Source: Phoronis australis
Taxonomy: Eukaryota; Phoronida; Phoronidae
Length of the DNA stretch: 64,000 bases
NCBI GenBank assembly: GCA_002633005.1
Contig: NMRA01000268.1
Span: forward strand, 194,585 to 258,584
Reading direction: 5' to 3'
The notes beneath the pieces were generated by a model that was not told the DNA's origin, did no database searches, and saw only the letters and a list, made by a program, of their open reading frames with translations. Every line of letters starts with the position of its first letter. Position 1 is the stretch's first letter. Both the position numbers and the translations under genes were made by a program. Shown one piece after another: positions 1 to 12,407 of this stretch.

Positions 1-99
1 TGGTGATTGGCCTGCAGGCAATGAATGGTCAAACACTCAGTCCTCGTTTGGAGGCGAGGAGGATTTGGGCAAACGTTTGATTCAAAATATGTTATGATG

Positions 100-480
100 G
101 GCTGTGTTAATTAGAGTCAGCAAGTGAATTATTGAACACTAGCCTCAATTCACTTTCGTATCTCTTAGTCGGGCACAAACTACAATAGTGAGTAGCTTCA
201 ACAATATTTCTCAAGATTGCCTGTTCAAATAACTTCATGCACACCAGCTTTCTGAAGAACAGCTTCAAAGTCTTACTTAAGTTTGGAAAGGCAAATGACA
301 TCTTCATGTGTTAGAAGCTTTGATTCAATGAACTCCAAACAAAACTGCAGAAAAACATCTATGAAAACTGCGGATTCGTCACCCTTCACAGTCGTTGTCT
401 TTCTATTTTTTATAGCATGATGATCTGTGGTACTTGGCTTCTAAGACACAATGTCTTTATCTTTGAATTTCATTTGCGTA
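100..480 (-). pseudogene. decayed reading frame, unknown mobile-element origin
   Basis: On the minus strand a protein-like reading runs through this stretch with only a few in-frame stops. It reads roughly KPSTTDHHAIKNRKT, then DVFLQFCLEFIESKLLTHED, then DFEAVLQKAGVHEV. The even amino-acid composition and scattered stops suggest an old coding sequence rather than random DNA. I do not recognise the family. The neighbouring decayed frame at 1280-1625 lies on the same strand and may belong to the same element. No intact start, splice sites or terminal repeats were seen. Confidence 0.3.
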
Positions 481-1279
481 TTCAGGGCTCTGGACTGAGT
501 TGTTGCTTGCGATACTGAAAAAAACCCAAACTCTTAACACTAATTTAACATTCAACTATAAGTGAGTAGGTATGCAACTTTTTCAGATGGACTTATCAGG
601 AACTGATCCACCACCAGCCTAACACATTTACATGCCATCTGATCTGTCGCCTAAAAATGTTGATCGTCTAAAAATTAGATTAGTTGATGCAACTGAAAAT
701 AAATCAGCTGATATACCAACGCAGTGATTGAAATTTAATTTTTTTAAATCAGATGCTCAAACCATAATCAATCGATTTTTACTTAAGGTAATCGACCTTT
801 GACGAAATGGACAGTGGCTTCCATCGTCCTCAAATTACGACGGCGACGATGGCCACTTAGGCACTTTAATTTAATTATCATTGCAGCTACCTACGTAATT
901 AATGTTTACAAGAAATTGAGAAGAGGTTCCCCCTATCCCAGGACTACGGCAGGGGATGACGGCCACTTGGGCATGTGGTTTGCAACCATCTGCTCTACTT
1001 AATCTTCTCAAAAATTTTTGATTAAAGTGCCTTAAAATCACACCCACAGTATAACGCCATATGATTATCCCTTAGCGCAAGCAGTGCCGATGTGGCAACT
1101 GAACAATGGCGTGTTCGAAAAACAGGATTGCAGGAGTATTTGTTTAAACTGGGAACAAATGAAAACATTAATGACTTTCTCAGAGGCATCTCTCTATGCG
1201 GTACTTCTAAACTTATAGGAACATAATTTGCCGAAAAGCATCCGGCATATGGAGCACCTATGGTATGACCACCGTCTCT

Positions 1280-1625
1280 ACTGGGTCAGCGGTATTGTCT
1301 AAGGCCTAGGCAGCCAATGGGCTGAACAAGTTTAAAAAACAACTGGTGATAATACTGAAACACACATGGAAAATACCAAGATGTACCTTTCAAAAACACG
1401 TACCTGTTTTTGAAAGCTATACTTCTTTCTCTTTCTTGAAATATGGTCCACAATATACTTTTCCTGCTAACAAATGATGCACTCATGTTTCAGAATGTTC
1501 CTATCTTGTTCAGGTTAATTGGGTGTTTCAGATTTTGGAAGTATAATTGATTTTCTTGGGAAATCTTGGATAACATCTGTATCACTTTCAGCAACTTCAG
1601 CTTTAGTACTATTGTTGGTGCCTTG
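1280..1625 (-). pseudogene. decayed reading frame with a CxxC motif
   Basis: Minus-strand translation gives a coherent but stop-interrupted stretch. It includes TKAEVAESDTDVIQDFPRKS, then PEQDRNILKHECIIC, a stop, QEKYIVDH and a basic run SRKRKKYSFQKQ. The CIIC pair followed by basic residues resembles zinc-binding headers found in transposon-encoded ORFs, but that is inference. It lies upstream, in minus-strand order, of the decayed frame at 100-480 and could be part of the same dead element. The stretch between them (about 480-1280) shows nothing further except a short plus-strand motif GATGGCCACTTAGGCA that recurs near 955. Confidence 0.3.
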
Positions 1626-2231
1626 AAACGTTGCTATGCCGTTCTATGTCCTTTCAATTTTTTGGTCTGACACTTGGTCTTCTAGTCTACAGCACTCAGC
1701 AGTATACTGTGTAGGCTACCAGGACATGCAGCTGTTTTCTGCACAAACGTTTGTGACACCTCTTCTTCTTTTTGATCTACTGATCTACAGAGTTCCACAG
1801 TCAATCAGCTTTCGTCAGGAAGCTTTCCTAAGCTTCTTTAGGCTCTGACATCACAATTTTGTGCTGTTTGATAAACCTTGAATTATACAGGCATCACACT
1901 CCATGGGAGCAGCCATATTGAAGTAACTAAGCACAACAATACAATCTGGCTCTCTGATTGGTCAATTCAATAGAAAAGCGCCACCAAGTGGCAGGAATGT
2001 GCATCATATTTTGTGCAACAAAAACACCTTTTTTTTTAAAAATGTGCAAGTGTAGACGTGGGAACTTTTTGGAATTTGATTTATACGTATATTATCTAGC
2101 CACATAGAAAAAACTAGGTTGCCCCCCTAAAGTTCTCACAAGGATGAACGCTATAAGATCTGGCCCACCGACTAAGTGAGATAACTTTATTACACGGTTG
2201 TATCTGCCATTTGACGCTAATATTGTGGTAT
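1626..2231. other. no gene seen
   Basis: AT-rich sequence without a supported reading frame or splice-flanked exon. Short ORFs here show no recognisable motif. Confidence 0.4.
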
Positions 2232-3400
2232 AAGAAACAATATATTACATATGTACTGTTTTATCCATCGCAGAATTTTTATGGGTATCAAATTCCATGT
2301 GGGTATCAAATCCCATGTAAAACATGGCAGTTACAATGTTAATGACAAATTGTTTTCACTGTCAATCAATAATAAGTACACACATGGTTAGTAGAAGGCC
2401 CAGGGGTCGAGTCCCGTTGGGAGCAGAAATCTTGTTACACTTGTGTTCATTAGGTCACGTGATGTGGCCAATAGGTGGCGTCCTGACCAGACTTAGAAAT
2501 GTTTGCGAAATAAGTACAACGTCACTTGCCAGAAGTGTAGAAGCCTAACCTCATTCAAATTTGCATACAGGTCCGGATAAAGTACATAATTTTGCCGAAA
2601 ACTGGCAATATGACGCTTTTGAATTTTCGTTATTTCTATTTCATATTATATTACCTTCAATGTAAACTGAGCAAAGGGCATCATTGGTTGACACGTGCAG
2701 GCTCACTGGCATTTTGACTGCACTTTATTTCATGCATCAAGTAGTTAATAAATTATTAACTAAAACCAGTGCACCTTGATTATTTTCTCTACCAAACACT
2801 TCACGCCTTTGTTAAGTTTTACACAATTTTTGAAATAATGTTGATGAAATGGTTGTTAGTGGCTTCTTAGTGTTGGTGTTGGTGTTGTTGTTGTTGTGGT
2901 GGTGGTGGTGGTGATGGTGGTGACGGCCCCAGTGGTGGTGTTGTTGCGGCTGTTGCGGTCCTTACCGTGCCGCATTCACGAGCCTTTCTTACAAATTAGA
3001 TTCATATCAACTCATTTCAGCAGTTACGTGCTGAATGCTCACGATGCAGAATTGTCTAAAGGAAAATGGGAGATAGTGAAATATTTAAACAACTAAGTTA
3101 TAGATCAATGAATGACAGGATTTATTTTCATTGTTTTTTGCATATTTATTGATATAAGTATTTTTGCACTTGGTGCAACTCAAGTTAAACCAACTTCACT
3201 AAAGAAAAAAGTGGTCGAAACTGGATTTTATCTTGACAGTAATATTCATGCGCGTGGTTGTGAAAAAATCAAATCACATAGCAACAGAAAAGCGATGCTA
3301 TCGATGTTACGACGAAAAACGCATTTTAGGATTATTGTGGATGGGATATACTTCTTGAACTTATAAGCGTTGACCATAGCTATAAAACAGGTTCACTATT
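2232..3400 (+). repeat. dispersed repeat module, copy 1
   Basis: The stretch matches 21,755-23,230 in the same orientation. Shared pieces are the segment starting near AAACAATATATTACATATGT, a tRNA B-box-like GGTCGAGTCCCG (GGTTCGAGTTCC in copy 2), a GTG/GTT-rich microsatellite near 2880-2945, and a conserved tail whose translations are nearly the same in both copies (for example HEPFLQIRFISTHFSSYVL). Conservation in several short frames reflects a shared repeat, not a protein. In this copy the module joins directly to Penelope-like sequence near 3400. In copy 2 about 790 bp of extra sequence sits at that point. Confidence 0.75.
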
Positions 3401-3985
3401 TTAATTTGACCACCTTAACGTTATCTCTAATTGCGATCTTCTTAAGCACATGTTCGTCCCTCAGATAATTATTAGACATACAGTTCTTATAATACACGTT
3501 CTTAGTGGTGCTAGTACGAGGTTCAATGTCAACATGAGAGTCAATCCTAGATATAAAGAACTCAACAAAAGAATTAGTTCAACCATTGTTAACTAGAACT
3601 TGTTTTATGCATTGAATTTCAACGTCGAAAGCTTGCCAATGAATCAGATGATATGTGGTGCGCCCTCTTCAGGTAACCAGTCAAAACTGCTGGGCTGTAG
3701 GGTTCAAGGCAATCACTATCAGCATGTAAACAGGCACCAATATCTGTGGCTTTATGATAAACTGAAGTATGAAACCCACTGTAAGAATAATATACAAGAA
3801 CATCGAAAAAAGTCAACTTTTCACAGACAGGCAATTCATACGTGAACTTCAATACAGAACTGCATTCAAGCCAATTTTGAAGGGACAATATTTCATCTCG
3901 CGAATAATATACACAGATATCATCATCTACGTAGCAGACATAGATGGGGATTCTGCCGCTATGCTGAGCGACCCGTTTTTCAACT
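3400..3985 (-). mobile_element. Penelope-like element fragment (reverse transcriptase C-terminal part)
   Basis: The minus-strand frame at 3619-3888 matches the reverse-transcriptase C-terminal part of Penelope-like elements: LQNWLECSSVLKFTYELPVC, a diverged LPFLDVLV-type box (LTFFDVLVYY), and SVYHKATDIGACLHADSD. The homologous stretch of the better copy at 24,227-24,589 keeps the catalytic YVDD. Minus-strand sequence from 3600 down to 3400 continues into the linker that precedes the endonuclease domain. The fragment lacks its 5' half and is cut at 3400 where it meets the repeat module. It is not functional. Confidence 0.75.
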
Positions 3986-4335
3986 GACCGTTTAATTCAG
4001 AGATAACGTTAAGGTGGTCAAAGCTGGTGATAGATTGAATGTAATTATTTATTATCAGAATAGAAACTAAGACATCACCTTGTCATAAAAACAACCCCAG
4101 TAGTGAAAGGTTACGACCAGTGGCCAGGTGTAATGTTGTTTACCAATGCACATGTCATATGGACGAATCTCTTTGGCCTCATTTTCGTGAACAGCGTTAA
4201 ATTGGACTCGTGGGCTGTTCCTCCTCCCGACAGTTATCCACGGCATGCACTTGCAGGCCGGGTCCATTCAAGATCATTTTTTATACCAACATGGCCGAAA
4301 AATAACTAGGCAAGAATTTGTAGACAATACCATTA
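3986..4335 (+). mobile_element. inverted Penelope-like fragment (linker and endonuclease region)
   Basis: The plus strand reads VKVVKAGDRLNVIIYY, then KNNPSSERLRPVARCNVVYQ and CTCHMDESLWPHFREQR. This is the same protein segment that lies on the minus strand in other copies (5,690-6,045 and 23,760-23,990). CNVVYxxTC is the usual entry to the GIY-YIG endonuclease domain of Penelope-like elements. It sits head-to-head with the minus-strand reverse-transcriptase fragment to its left, so the two halves share an inverted junction near 3985. Several frames are used, so the copy is broken. Confidence 0.7.
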
Positions 4336-4339
4336 TTTT

Positions 4340-4700
4340 CTAGGTTGAAAGTGACAGTACCCCAGTAAACATGCAGGTACTGGGCCAATATTGGCCCTGC
4401 CCGGTCTTCTGTATTGACCCAATGATGTAGGCCAGTAATGGCCCAATAACATTCTGCACACCTCGGTATTGGGCCGGCATAAGATTGGGATATTGGGCCA
4501 GTAAAGGGACAGTGTCTGGCCATTACTTGGCCAATACACCAAAAACCAGTATCGGCCCTATAAAGGGCCAGTATTGACAAACTGTATTGGCCCTGTACAG
4601 AGCCATTGATGAGCTCGTATTAAGTCAGTATACTAATTACATAGGCGAAAGTGCAGTGGTGGGCCAGTACAGTGCCAATATTGAACCACTAATGTTGCCT
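4340..4700. repeat. degenerate GGCCAATA/TATTGGCC-rich repeat
   Basis: The stretch is dense in short related words: GGGCCAATATTGGCC near 4383, GGCCAGTAATGGCCCAATA near 4431, TATTGGGCC, TTGGCCAATAC, GGGCCAGTATTG and TATTGGCCCTG. They occur on both strands at irregular spacing, which gives many small self-complementary pairs. This looks like a MITE-type or satellite-like repeat inserted directly after the Penelope fragment. The frames that run through it encode repeated GPI/YWP tripeptides and are not taken as genes. Confidence 0.55.
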
Positions 4701-5689
4701 TTACAGGCTCAATTCAGGAATATTACTGTTTGCGGGTATAATGAAACAACGGTTTTTTTTTCAATGCTTTAGGTTTCTAACTCCTACAACGTTCGTTTTG
4801 TTGGTCATTTCAATCCTATTGCATGTGCAGCTATGACTTACAAGAAGAAAAGTCTCTTGTTCTTTAATACTTTTATTACTGTGAAACTGCTAAGGTAAAA
4901 TACTTACAAAACATAATGAATTTATAAATAAAAACTAGGCAACTAATTATTTTTTACAAAACTGTCTCGGGCTTGTTAGTGGACTGGCCGCTTCACACAG
5001 TCTTCGCCCTCCCTCCCTGTCTCCAGCGTTTCGGAACCTGATGCATGTCTCGTTTAGTACGTTGCATTAGCATTACTGTGTTCCTTGATCACAATCCCTG
5101 AAATAAAACAACGCCTGCTTAATATCTCAGAGTACAAACTAACACACTCCCTATACAGTTATGCAAAATAAGAATTACCTAAAGACACCGTACACCATTC
5201 CAACATGAAACTTATTTGAAATGCATAATCTGCAAGATATATAAATGTTTCGTCCTTTGTTAACACAAGTATTATAGCTGGTTGTAGGACTTCAGTTTCT
5301 TGTAATAAATATTTCCGAAGCGACTTTTTATTCATTCCAGTTCTTCCCAAAATGTCTATTTCGTTACCATTTTAAGATTCCTAAAAATACTTCACAATCA
5401 TTTATTGATTTTTGTGTTTAACATGGTCGGCTGAAGTGAAGCACCCGTGGAATTCCTAATCCCAAAAGTGTCATATCATGTAATATATTGTAATTTGTAC
5501 TGCTGTAGACGATCAGGACAGAAGCCGAGAACGTATGTGGTATAAATAAGGTTTTATACTCTTACAGACATTGCCACGGCATTCAAAGTAAACAAATATG
5601 AAACCTACCAGAAATCAGATGTTCATTGTCAAAATCCTTCAGTATTCTGTCACACACACTGGTTTTAAGTGTAGAAAATCCTAGACAAC
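4701..5689. other. no gene seen
   Basis: AT-rich intergenic sequence. Short ORFs on both strands carry no recognisable motif, and no splice-flanked exon or terminal repeat was noticed. Confidence 0.4.
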
Positions 5690-6048
5690 TCTAGTTTTCT
5701 TCAACGGAAATAAAATCAAATACCCTTACAAAAATTATCTTGAATGGACCCAGCCTGCAAGTGCATGGACAACCGTAGGTAAAGGGAACACACCGTGTGT
5801 CCAATTTATCGCAGTTCACGAGAATGAGGCCAAAGAGATTCGTCCATGTGACATGTGAATTGGTGAACAACATTACATTTAGCCACTGGGCTTAATCTTT
5901 CACGACTGGGGTTGTTTTTCATGACAAGATGAAGTGACTTTATGTTCCGATAATAAATAATTACATTCAATCTGTAACCAGGTTTAGTGACAAGTACATA
6001 TTCCAAAAAGCTGTGTTGTTCTGGTCTGCTCTTTTTCTTGACCAAATT
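5690..6048 (-). mobile_element. Penelope-like element fragment (linker and endonuclease region)
   Basis: On the minus strand one frame reads RLNVIIYYRNIKSLHLVMKN, then NPSRERLSPVAKCNVVHQFT and CHMDESLWPHSRELR. It then shifts frame into the region preceding GSIQDNF. This is the same 3' part of a Penelope-like ORF seen at 3,986-4,335 and 23,760-24,890. The copy lacks the reverse-transcriptase portion and ends abruptly on both sides. It is the third fragment of this family in the window. Confidence 0.7.
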
Positions 6049-6252
6049 GTATGGGAAGAACGCTTTCAGGCAACACTGACTTTTTAATTGACTATTTTAA
6101 CCCAATTTAGGTCCGATTTTGGTTATATTTTGGCCATTTGTGGCGGTTATCTTGTTTTTCGACATTGTTGACGAGGGTGGCAGTGGATTGCAGACATTAG
6201 AAAACCTGTGAGAGGACATATTATGTATGTCTGGCTCTCGTCTAGTAACGAC

Positions 6253-7389
6253 CACAGGCGCTTGGGTTTATCTGTTCCTCGATCGCAAATGACGTCACTC
6301 AATAATATATACAAGAAAACATAAAGGTTGTACACTCGAAATCTGTTTGCTCAGAATTTTCTTCTCAATTGTGCATGGAACTCCACGAAACTAGCATCGA
6401 ACAACTCTTAGAATACCTTCTTTCATTTGATCTCTTCAAATTGCCTTCGAGTAGTGGTTTGGCGACAAAAATGCCAAAAGAATGCCAAAATCTCAAATTC
6501 AAGGACCTAATTCCGTGATGTCATGGCAGACGGTCTTCGCACATCCGGGTTTTGACGGACGCTCCCGAGCTAAATCCGAAAATCTAATTTCGCGCGGCTT
6601 TCGCCGTCAATCCATCGACTACTTGATCATGAGAAGCAGAGAGCACTTTACTGCCAAATAAATGTAATTACTCACATATTTGTGTCAAATATAAATTATC
6701 CTGATACTGTATTGATATGCGAAGTGTACTGTGATTTCTTATGAAGGTTTTATTTTTGGCCAAAACCATAGAGTTAACTCGTCGGCCACGCGCATTGTAA
6801 TACTTGCACGGGCTGCGTTTCCTGGCCGAGTGTGTGTTGTGCTTCAATCAAAAAAGTGCGAGATGTCAAGATGAGAAACAAGATACGCCAGTTTATGCAA
6901 TAAAATTCTAAGTTACGGGCTAAAATGAGCCGTCAGTGGAATAAAGTTACAAATAATCATTAAAATACTAACTTTAACATTCTCAATTAGTTGAGTTTTG
7001 GATTAGAATTATTGAATTTGAAATATAGGTTGCTTGCCCAAACTCGAAGTTTCACCTACGACAGGCGTACAAGTTGAAGCACAACTGAAATCCGCCATGT
7101 TTACTATTTCAGGTCCTTGAATTCAGAGTTTTGAGATTGTTTTGGAAATTCCATCTCCAATTCACCGGCTCACGAAGACAGTTCATGGGATCTAGGAAAG
7201 ATAAGGCTTCGAAGGTTTATGCAGCACCAGACTGAGGGAGGTGCACGCAGATTTTATTTGGATTTTGGACGGTTGAAGTTGGGAGCCTCAGCTTGGCAAA
7301 GTTTAAGTGTCCAACCTTTATGTTTTCTTATATATATTATTGAGTGACGTCATTTGCGATCGAGGAACAGATAAACCCAAGCGCCTGTG
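6253..7389. mobile_element. non-autonomous hAT-type DNA transposon with ~83-bp terminal inverted repeats
   Basis: The left end starts CACAGGCGCTTGGGTTTA and the right end is its reverse complement. The two termini stay inverted over about 83 bp (6253-6335 against 7307-7389) with very few differences. An exact 8-bp direct repeat, GTAACGAC, flanks the element (6245-6252 and 7390-7397). An 8-bp duplication with CA-starting ends fits the hAT superfamily. A second inner inverted pair (AAATCTCAAATTCAAGGACC near 6490 against its complement near 7115-7140) makes the element partly foldback. No transposase frame was seen inside, so it would depend on a source elsewhere. Confidence 0.85.
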
Positions 7390-7399
7390 GTAACGACGA

Positions 7400-8815
7400 T
7401 GTAATCTAAAGTAGTAGTGGATTAAATTCCCTGGACAAAGCTGCACAACGCTGACATCATGTCACCTGGCAGTTTCTGAAAGTAAAAGTATTAGACTTAG
7501 ATAATAAACAATAAAACAAATTTTATACGTCAAATTTACGTCAAGCCAATATATGCCGTTTGTCTGTCCGTGTATCATTCACAGTCCAAGCTACGATTCT
7601 GACATCAATATCGTGGTCTCCTTTGTCAATGCGACTCGCCGATAGTCGGCAGTGTCGTCTTCAGAAAAAGCGGTGTCGTTTTGATGGGAGCAACGTCGTG
7701 CTCTATTTTTTGCCGTTGTTGAAGAGTCGCAGTTATTGTCTTTGCTGGGTGTCATTGCCAGGGCTTTCTAGATTACGTTGTTAATATCTCGTTACAAATT
7801 TTATATTATTACCATCTGTACGTGAAGGATAATGCATATATACTCTTTGCGATCACCAATGCATTTTTATTTTTTCCATGTGTCAGTATGAAATGATGGG
7901 CGCGCTTTCATCTGACGTTCTTTCTAAAAATTAATTGAAAGTGATGATTTGTCTGACAAATCGGCCTAATAAACCCATTTTTGTAATTCATCCGATAACT
8001 TTTCATCGACCTCATTAGTCAATGTATGTCACCATATCCAATCGCTTCACAGTCCGTTGATTTCAAATAAACGCAGTACGGATTACACATTTGCAATTTT
8101 GCCCTTACGGACACAAAGAAATGTCCGCTCTTTTATTTTAAGTGGCCCAGAGATTAAAACGCATTGTCAACCTCAATTTTAATTTCTCCACGTGTTGCTC
8201 TTCAGACCGCTTTCATTTCTTATTTCCTCGAAAATACTATGAGCATCCAAATAACACAACAAAAATAACGGTGTTACTTTTTGTGTAGACCCAAAAATCA
8301 ATAAAATTTTAGTTATTCTAAATCCATAAAAAGACATTTTCTTACGCAGACAACAGAAAATTAGTGACCCGGGAGATATAATTTACGCCGGTGAAACATA
8401 AAACTGACACCGCCCAACGAAATTAAAATGTTTTCAAAAGAGGTGTTTTTTCAATAATCCGTGTGAATTTCACATTTTTACAAAGGTGCCCTTGTACTTG
8501 AACATTTATTGGTAGCAGGCAAAAATAAAAATAAAAAACATGATTTTTTAAATTTAACAAATCAAAACTGTGTCGAGCTCCCGGTTGATACCGTTCATAA
8601 TTCTGTCCTTAATCCAGAACAATAATATTAGAAACCTTCCACGGTCGTAAATACAAAGCTCCCTTCACTTTAAATAACATGAATTCATAATGAAGATACT
8701 GCGGTCCAAACCTCCCCCTCAAATTTTGCCACTTGTTATTTCCTTAAGTGAAAAACATGCTCTTGCTGTGAGTTTCCTCATCATGAAATTAACTGCAGGA
8801 AGACGACTAGTTGCG
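7400..8815. other. no gene seen; short repeat near 8385-8515
   Basis: No supported coding frame. The stretch from about 8385 (GTGAAACATAAAACTGACAC) resembles 14,022-14,150 (GTGAAACACAAAACTGACAC) in the same orientation, so a dispersed repeat is present. The rest is AT-rich sequence without recognised structure. Confidence 0.4.
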
Positions 8816-9420
8816 AGCTGAGCTATCGTGAAAAACAATTTGATGAACGTCATTTTCTTGCGTCATTCTAAGGCTTTTGTAACAAAGAAAAGTCAGTCTC
8901 GTGCACTTGAAAACAGTGTGCTCGTGACATATGCACGCGCCATTTGCTAATTTTTTGCGACATCTTTCGGGATATGGATATGATAACAGCAAGAAGTGTA
9001 GTAGACTACTAGTACACTCCTTGATAACAGCTTCCCCGAAGCAAATTTTGCTCGCAAATTCGGTTTGGCGAAAATAAAGTATTAAAAACGAAGAACAAAG
9101 TGAAACCAATTCCGTTAATCTGCTGTTAACTGTATGCAACCTTGTGGAAGAAGAACAGTTGACAGAAGAGAAATTGGCCAATAGGTGACGCTCTGTTTCG
9201 TCAAACCGACACAAATCTTACAGTGAAATAAGGGTAGAACGGCAATAATTTGACACTGGCAAATAATTTTGTTTACTCAAGGAAGAGTGCTGTTTTAGTG
9301 ACATTGATTTTATGTTAGATTTTTTGGCCACGTTTTTACCCACATCATCCTTTAAAGCTTTGCACCAAGGCAAGTGCAGCCAGTATCTCCGTCTGCAGCT
9401 AAATCCAGCTGCCCACATCC
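8816..9420 (+). repeat. dispersed repeat, copy 1 (second copy at 56,010-56,540)
   Basis: Several blocks recur in the same order and orientation at 56,010-56,540. These are TTTGTAACAAAGAAAAGTC, AACAGTGTGCTCGTGACA, TTTTTGCGACATC, GCAACCTTGTGGAAG, GAAGAACAGTTGA and GTTTACTCAAGGAAGAG. The two copies differ at many positions, so the family is old. The longest ORF in it (8,807-9,214, minus) has a damaged counterpart in the other copy, so I treat it as a by-product of the repeat rather than a gene. Confidence 0.6.
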
Positions 9421-12400
9421 CCAGCAGTCAGTGGCGGAGTGACATTGTCGTGCTCCCGTGGTTTGGCTACACACTGGAATACTCCTACGTATGAGATGGA
9501 CTGCGTAAAACCTAGATGTCCTCCTCCTGATTGTTGCATGACGTTCAGAGCATTGGCAACTCGACGCGTGACAATGCAACGTCATTGTTGCTATCTTTCG
9601 TCAAACGTTGATGCAACCATAGACAATAGACAACATATTCGCAACTCCGACATTTTCTTCCTTGCTAGCCAAGAGGCGCCGCCACTCTCGTCAATTTTCT
9701 GGTGCAGTTTCCGGTTAGTGTATTTTGACGAGAAATATTTGCATCTACTGTACTGTCCAGTACAACGAAAAAAATATTAATTTCGTCATTGATACGCTGT
9801 TCAAAGTCTTTCGATAGTAGAAGTGTTTGTATCGTGAGTACTTTTGGCAATGCTACTGGTAATTAATTACAAAATTCAAGCTTCGGTGCCGACTGATTAT
9901 GTCATCTGCTTGCCCAATAACATAGCAGCATAGTTATCGCACTGTTTGTGATTTATGGTTCACATAGGCCTATTGATAAAACTACGAAAGCATGTTTGTG
10001 CACAAATTCCAAGGAGTACCTGTGAATGCAAAAGATACTTATATAACGTTTTTGGTTTAGAAAAATATTAATTTTGTTCGAATTAAAAATGCGCCTCTGC
10101 AACAATTTGATTAGTTTAACCTTTGCATGTTTATAATTCAACATTCTCAAGTGAGTAATTCTTCTGGGAAGAGTTGAGTGGTCCTTAAAAGGGCCGTTGG
10201 TTGTAGTGTGCATGAGCCTTGGTATAGCGTAAAATGGTTCTTAAAAGAACTGTTGAATAATTCAACATAAATCACACAGTATACCGTGCTCACTCAAGTA
10301 CTGAAGGTCCTCTTCATTCAAGTTTTCATCAGGAAAGGTTGGATGAAAACAGAGGAGATGACAATATCGATGACAGTTGTAACATCCTATATAAACGTTA
10401 CCGTTCTCCAAAGCACGTTATCACGAACCCTGCCTCTTTCTGTTCTTGTTCATGGATTCAAAAGTAACCCTGAACCGTAGGGAAAAAGACATACAGCAAA
10501 AACGAATCAAATTTCGAAAATCATCGCCTTCATTCAATTCTCTGTCGTTGTCGACAGACTGATGTTCTTCCCCAACACCAATGTCGAAAATCGACGTTAC
10601 AAGTGATGGAAACTTGTGTCCTTTGTTTCTAACTTTTAACCCATTTTTTAAGAAAGGGGTGTACTGATTTTGTCTAATGTTGATAGAGCATAACTGTTGA
10701 TTTTTACAATGCATTAATAGTGTTGAATGCATTCATATTAAATGGCTTCATTGAATAAATTAATTGTAACACAATAAAGTTACGAAAATAAATAGAGCAG
10801 TAACAGGACTCTAAGAATCGAGCTTTTTTCTAAAACTTTGCGCCATTGGTGATCTGATTGGTTCATGCATTTACGGCAGGAAAATAATAGACCAAGTATC
10901 GTGCACGTGTGCACTGCAGCAACACTTTGTAGCTTATTCTTATTTGGCTAATCTGTTGATACAGTAAATTTCCTTATTTATGCCCATCCTGATTTGACCG
11001 TAACTTGAGCTTGTTGTGTTCTATCATATATTGGGTTGGCATTGGGACCCACATGGTGCTTACTCGAATGGGCTTCATTATACCAACTGTTTCAAATTAT
11101 GTAGGTGAAGTAAATAAACAAAGTGGGTGATTATCATCACCGGAATTTCATCACTAGTATCTTTTGCCGGGTGCTCAAATTTTCTGAGACTATGGATTGT
11201 CAGATGTGTAAGGTAAAAGTGTTTCGCTGGATTTCCAGGTCTGTGGCGTTATTCATAAAAACGAGACCTTTGTTTAAATCAGGAGCTGCATGATACACGT
11301 TTTACCAGACGTGCACAGGCAGCGCATGTGGGCCCATTGCACTGATCACTTGGAACGATTTTTATTGTTTCTAAATATATAGTTAAACCAAGCTGAGGAG
11401 CTTGAAACCTGATTCACGGCAATTTTTGGCAGTGGGATTTTCTGAAAAATGCTCGTAAGTTAACAACAAAGTTTGATAGCAATGCACTGCAGTTTTGTAG
11501 AAACTCTGTGATAGGTTACAGATGCGTCACAAAGCGTAAATTTGTTGAGTTCTAGCTTAGCTTATGATTTCACCTGTTTCGGAGACCGGGTTTCAACCAC
11601 TTTTGGTCTATAATAAGCGACCCCCTCACCTTCCTGAAGCGGATTTTTCTAAGGGCCCTGGCCGCTTATTAGGGCGAATACGGTAATATTTCAAAAGGGC
11701 AGTACTCAGTATCCTTTATGCACGGGATCCATTTCTTACATTAGGAGTGGGATTGGTTCATTATGTACCCTACAGGTGGCATAGGACTTTACAAAACTGT
11801 CTGAAGAATTTTGTTTTCGTCATCAACGTTCGTTTGAAAGGCTTAAATTTGGAAATGTTACGACTTAAGGCGGAAATTTAAAAACCATTTGTCCGCTTAC
11901 AAAAATTTAACATTGAAGAATAAAAACAACCTTCACACCCCTCTGGTGTTCTTGTTCTATGTTTTCAACGAAGTTGGTTGCATTTTCATAGACTGCAGTC
12001 GAGAGATTTTGTGCGGCATATATTCGACATGAAAAGATTGTGTAACCGGCTGTTGAATTGCGAGATAGATTTTGACTGGTCCAGGTGGTTACTTCGGAAG
12101 TATTAAAGTAATCCTTATTTATGTTAAAGGTTTTACCAGCGTTCTATTTATTTGTACACGAATGTGAATTTGTTGAAAACGTTGATTCAAATCCTGGCCA
12201 AATGTGCGCATACTGCTGAGACCAACCGTCTGATAAGGGTCAGCGAAGAATAATTTGGTTAATTCGCTCACTAGACTATGGCTTCTCTTAAGGACAGGTG
12301 TTCATGAGTCACTACCTGAAATTTAGCGGACAATTTTCGTCAAAAAACGTTTACCAGATAGTTTTCATCAAAACGGAGAAAACAAAAACGGATTTGTGAA
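9421..12400. other. no gene seen
   Basis: About 3 kb with no supported exon. Short ORFs on both strands have no recognised motif. Near 11,600-11,690 there is a repeat-like segment with CCGCTTATTAGGGCGAATAC, a word I would expect from a dispersed element, but no partner copy was found in this window. Confidence 0.35.
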
Positions 12401-12407
12401 GACAGGA

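Noticed and set aside
4281-4580. 99-codon minus ORF with repeated GPI/YW residues
   Set aside because: Translation of the GGCCAATA-type repeat, not a protein family.
8807-9214. 135-codon minus ORF
   Set aside because: It lies inside a dispersed repeat. The homologous copy at 56.0-56.5 kb has the frame broken, and no domain is recognised.
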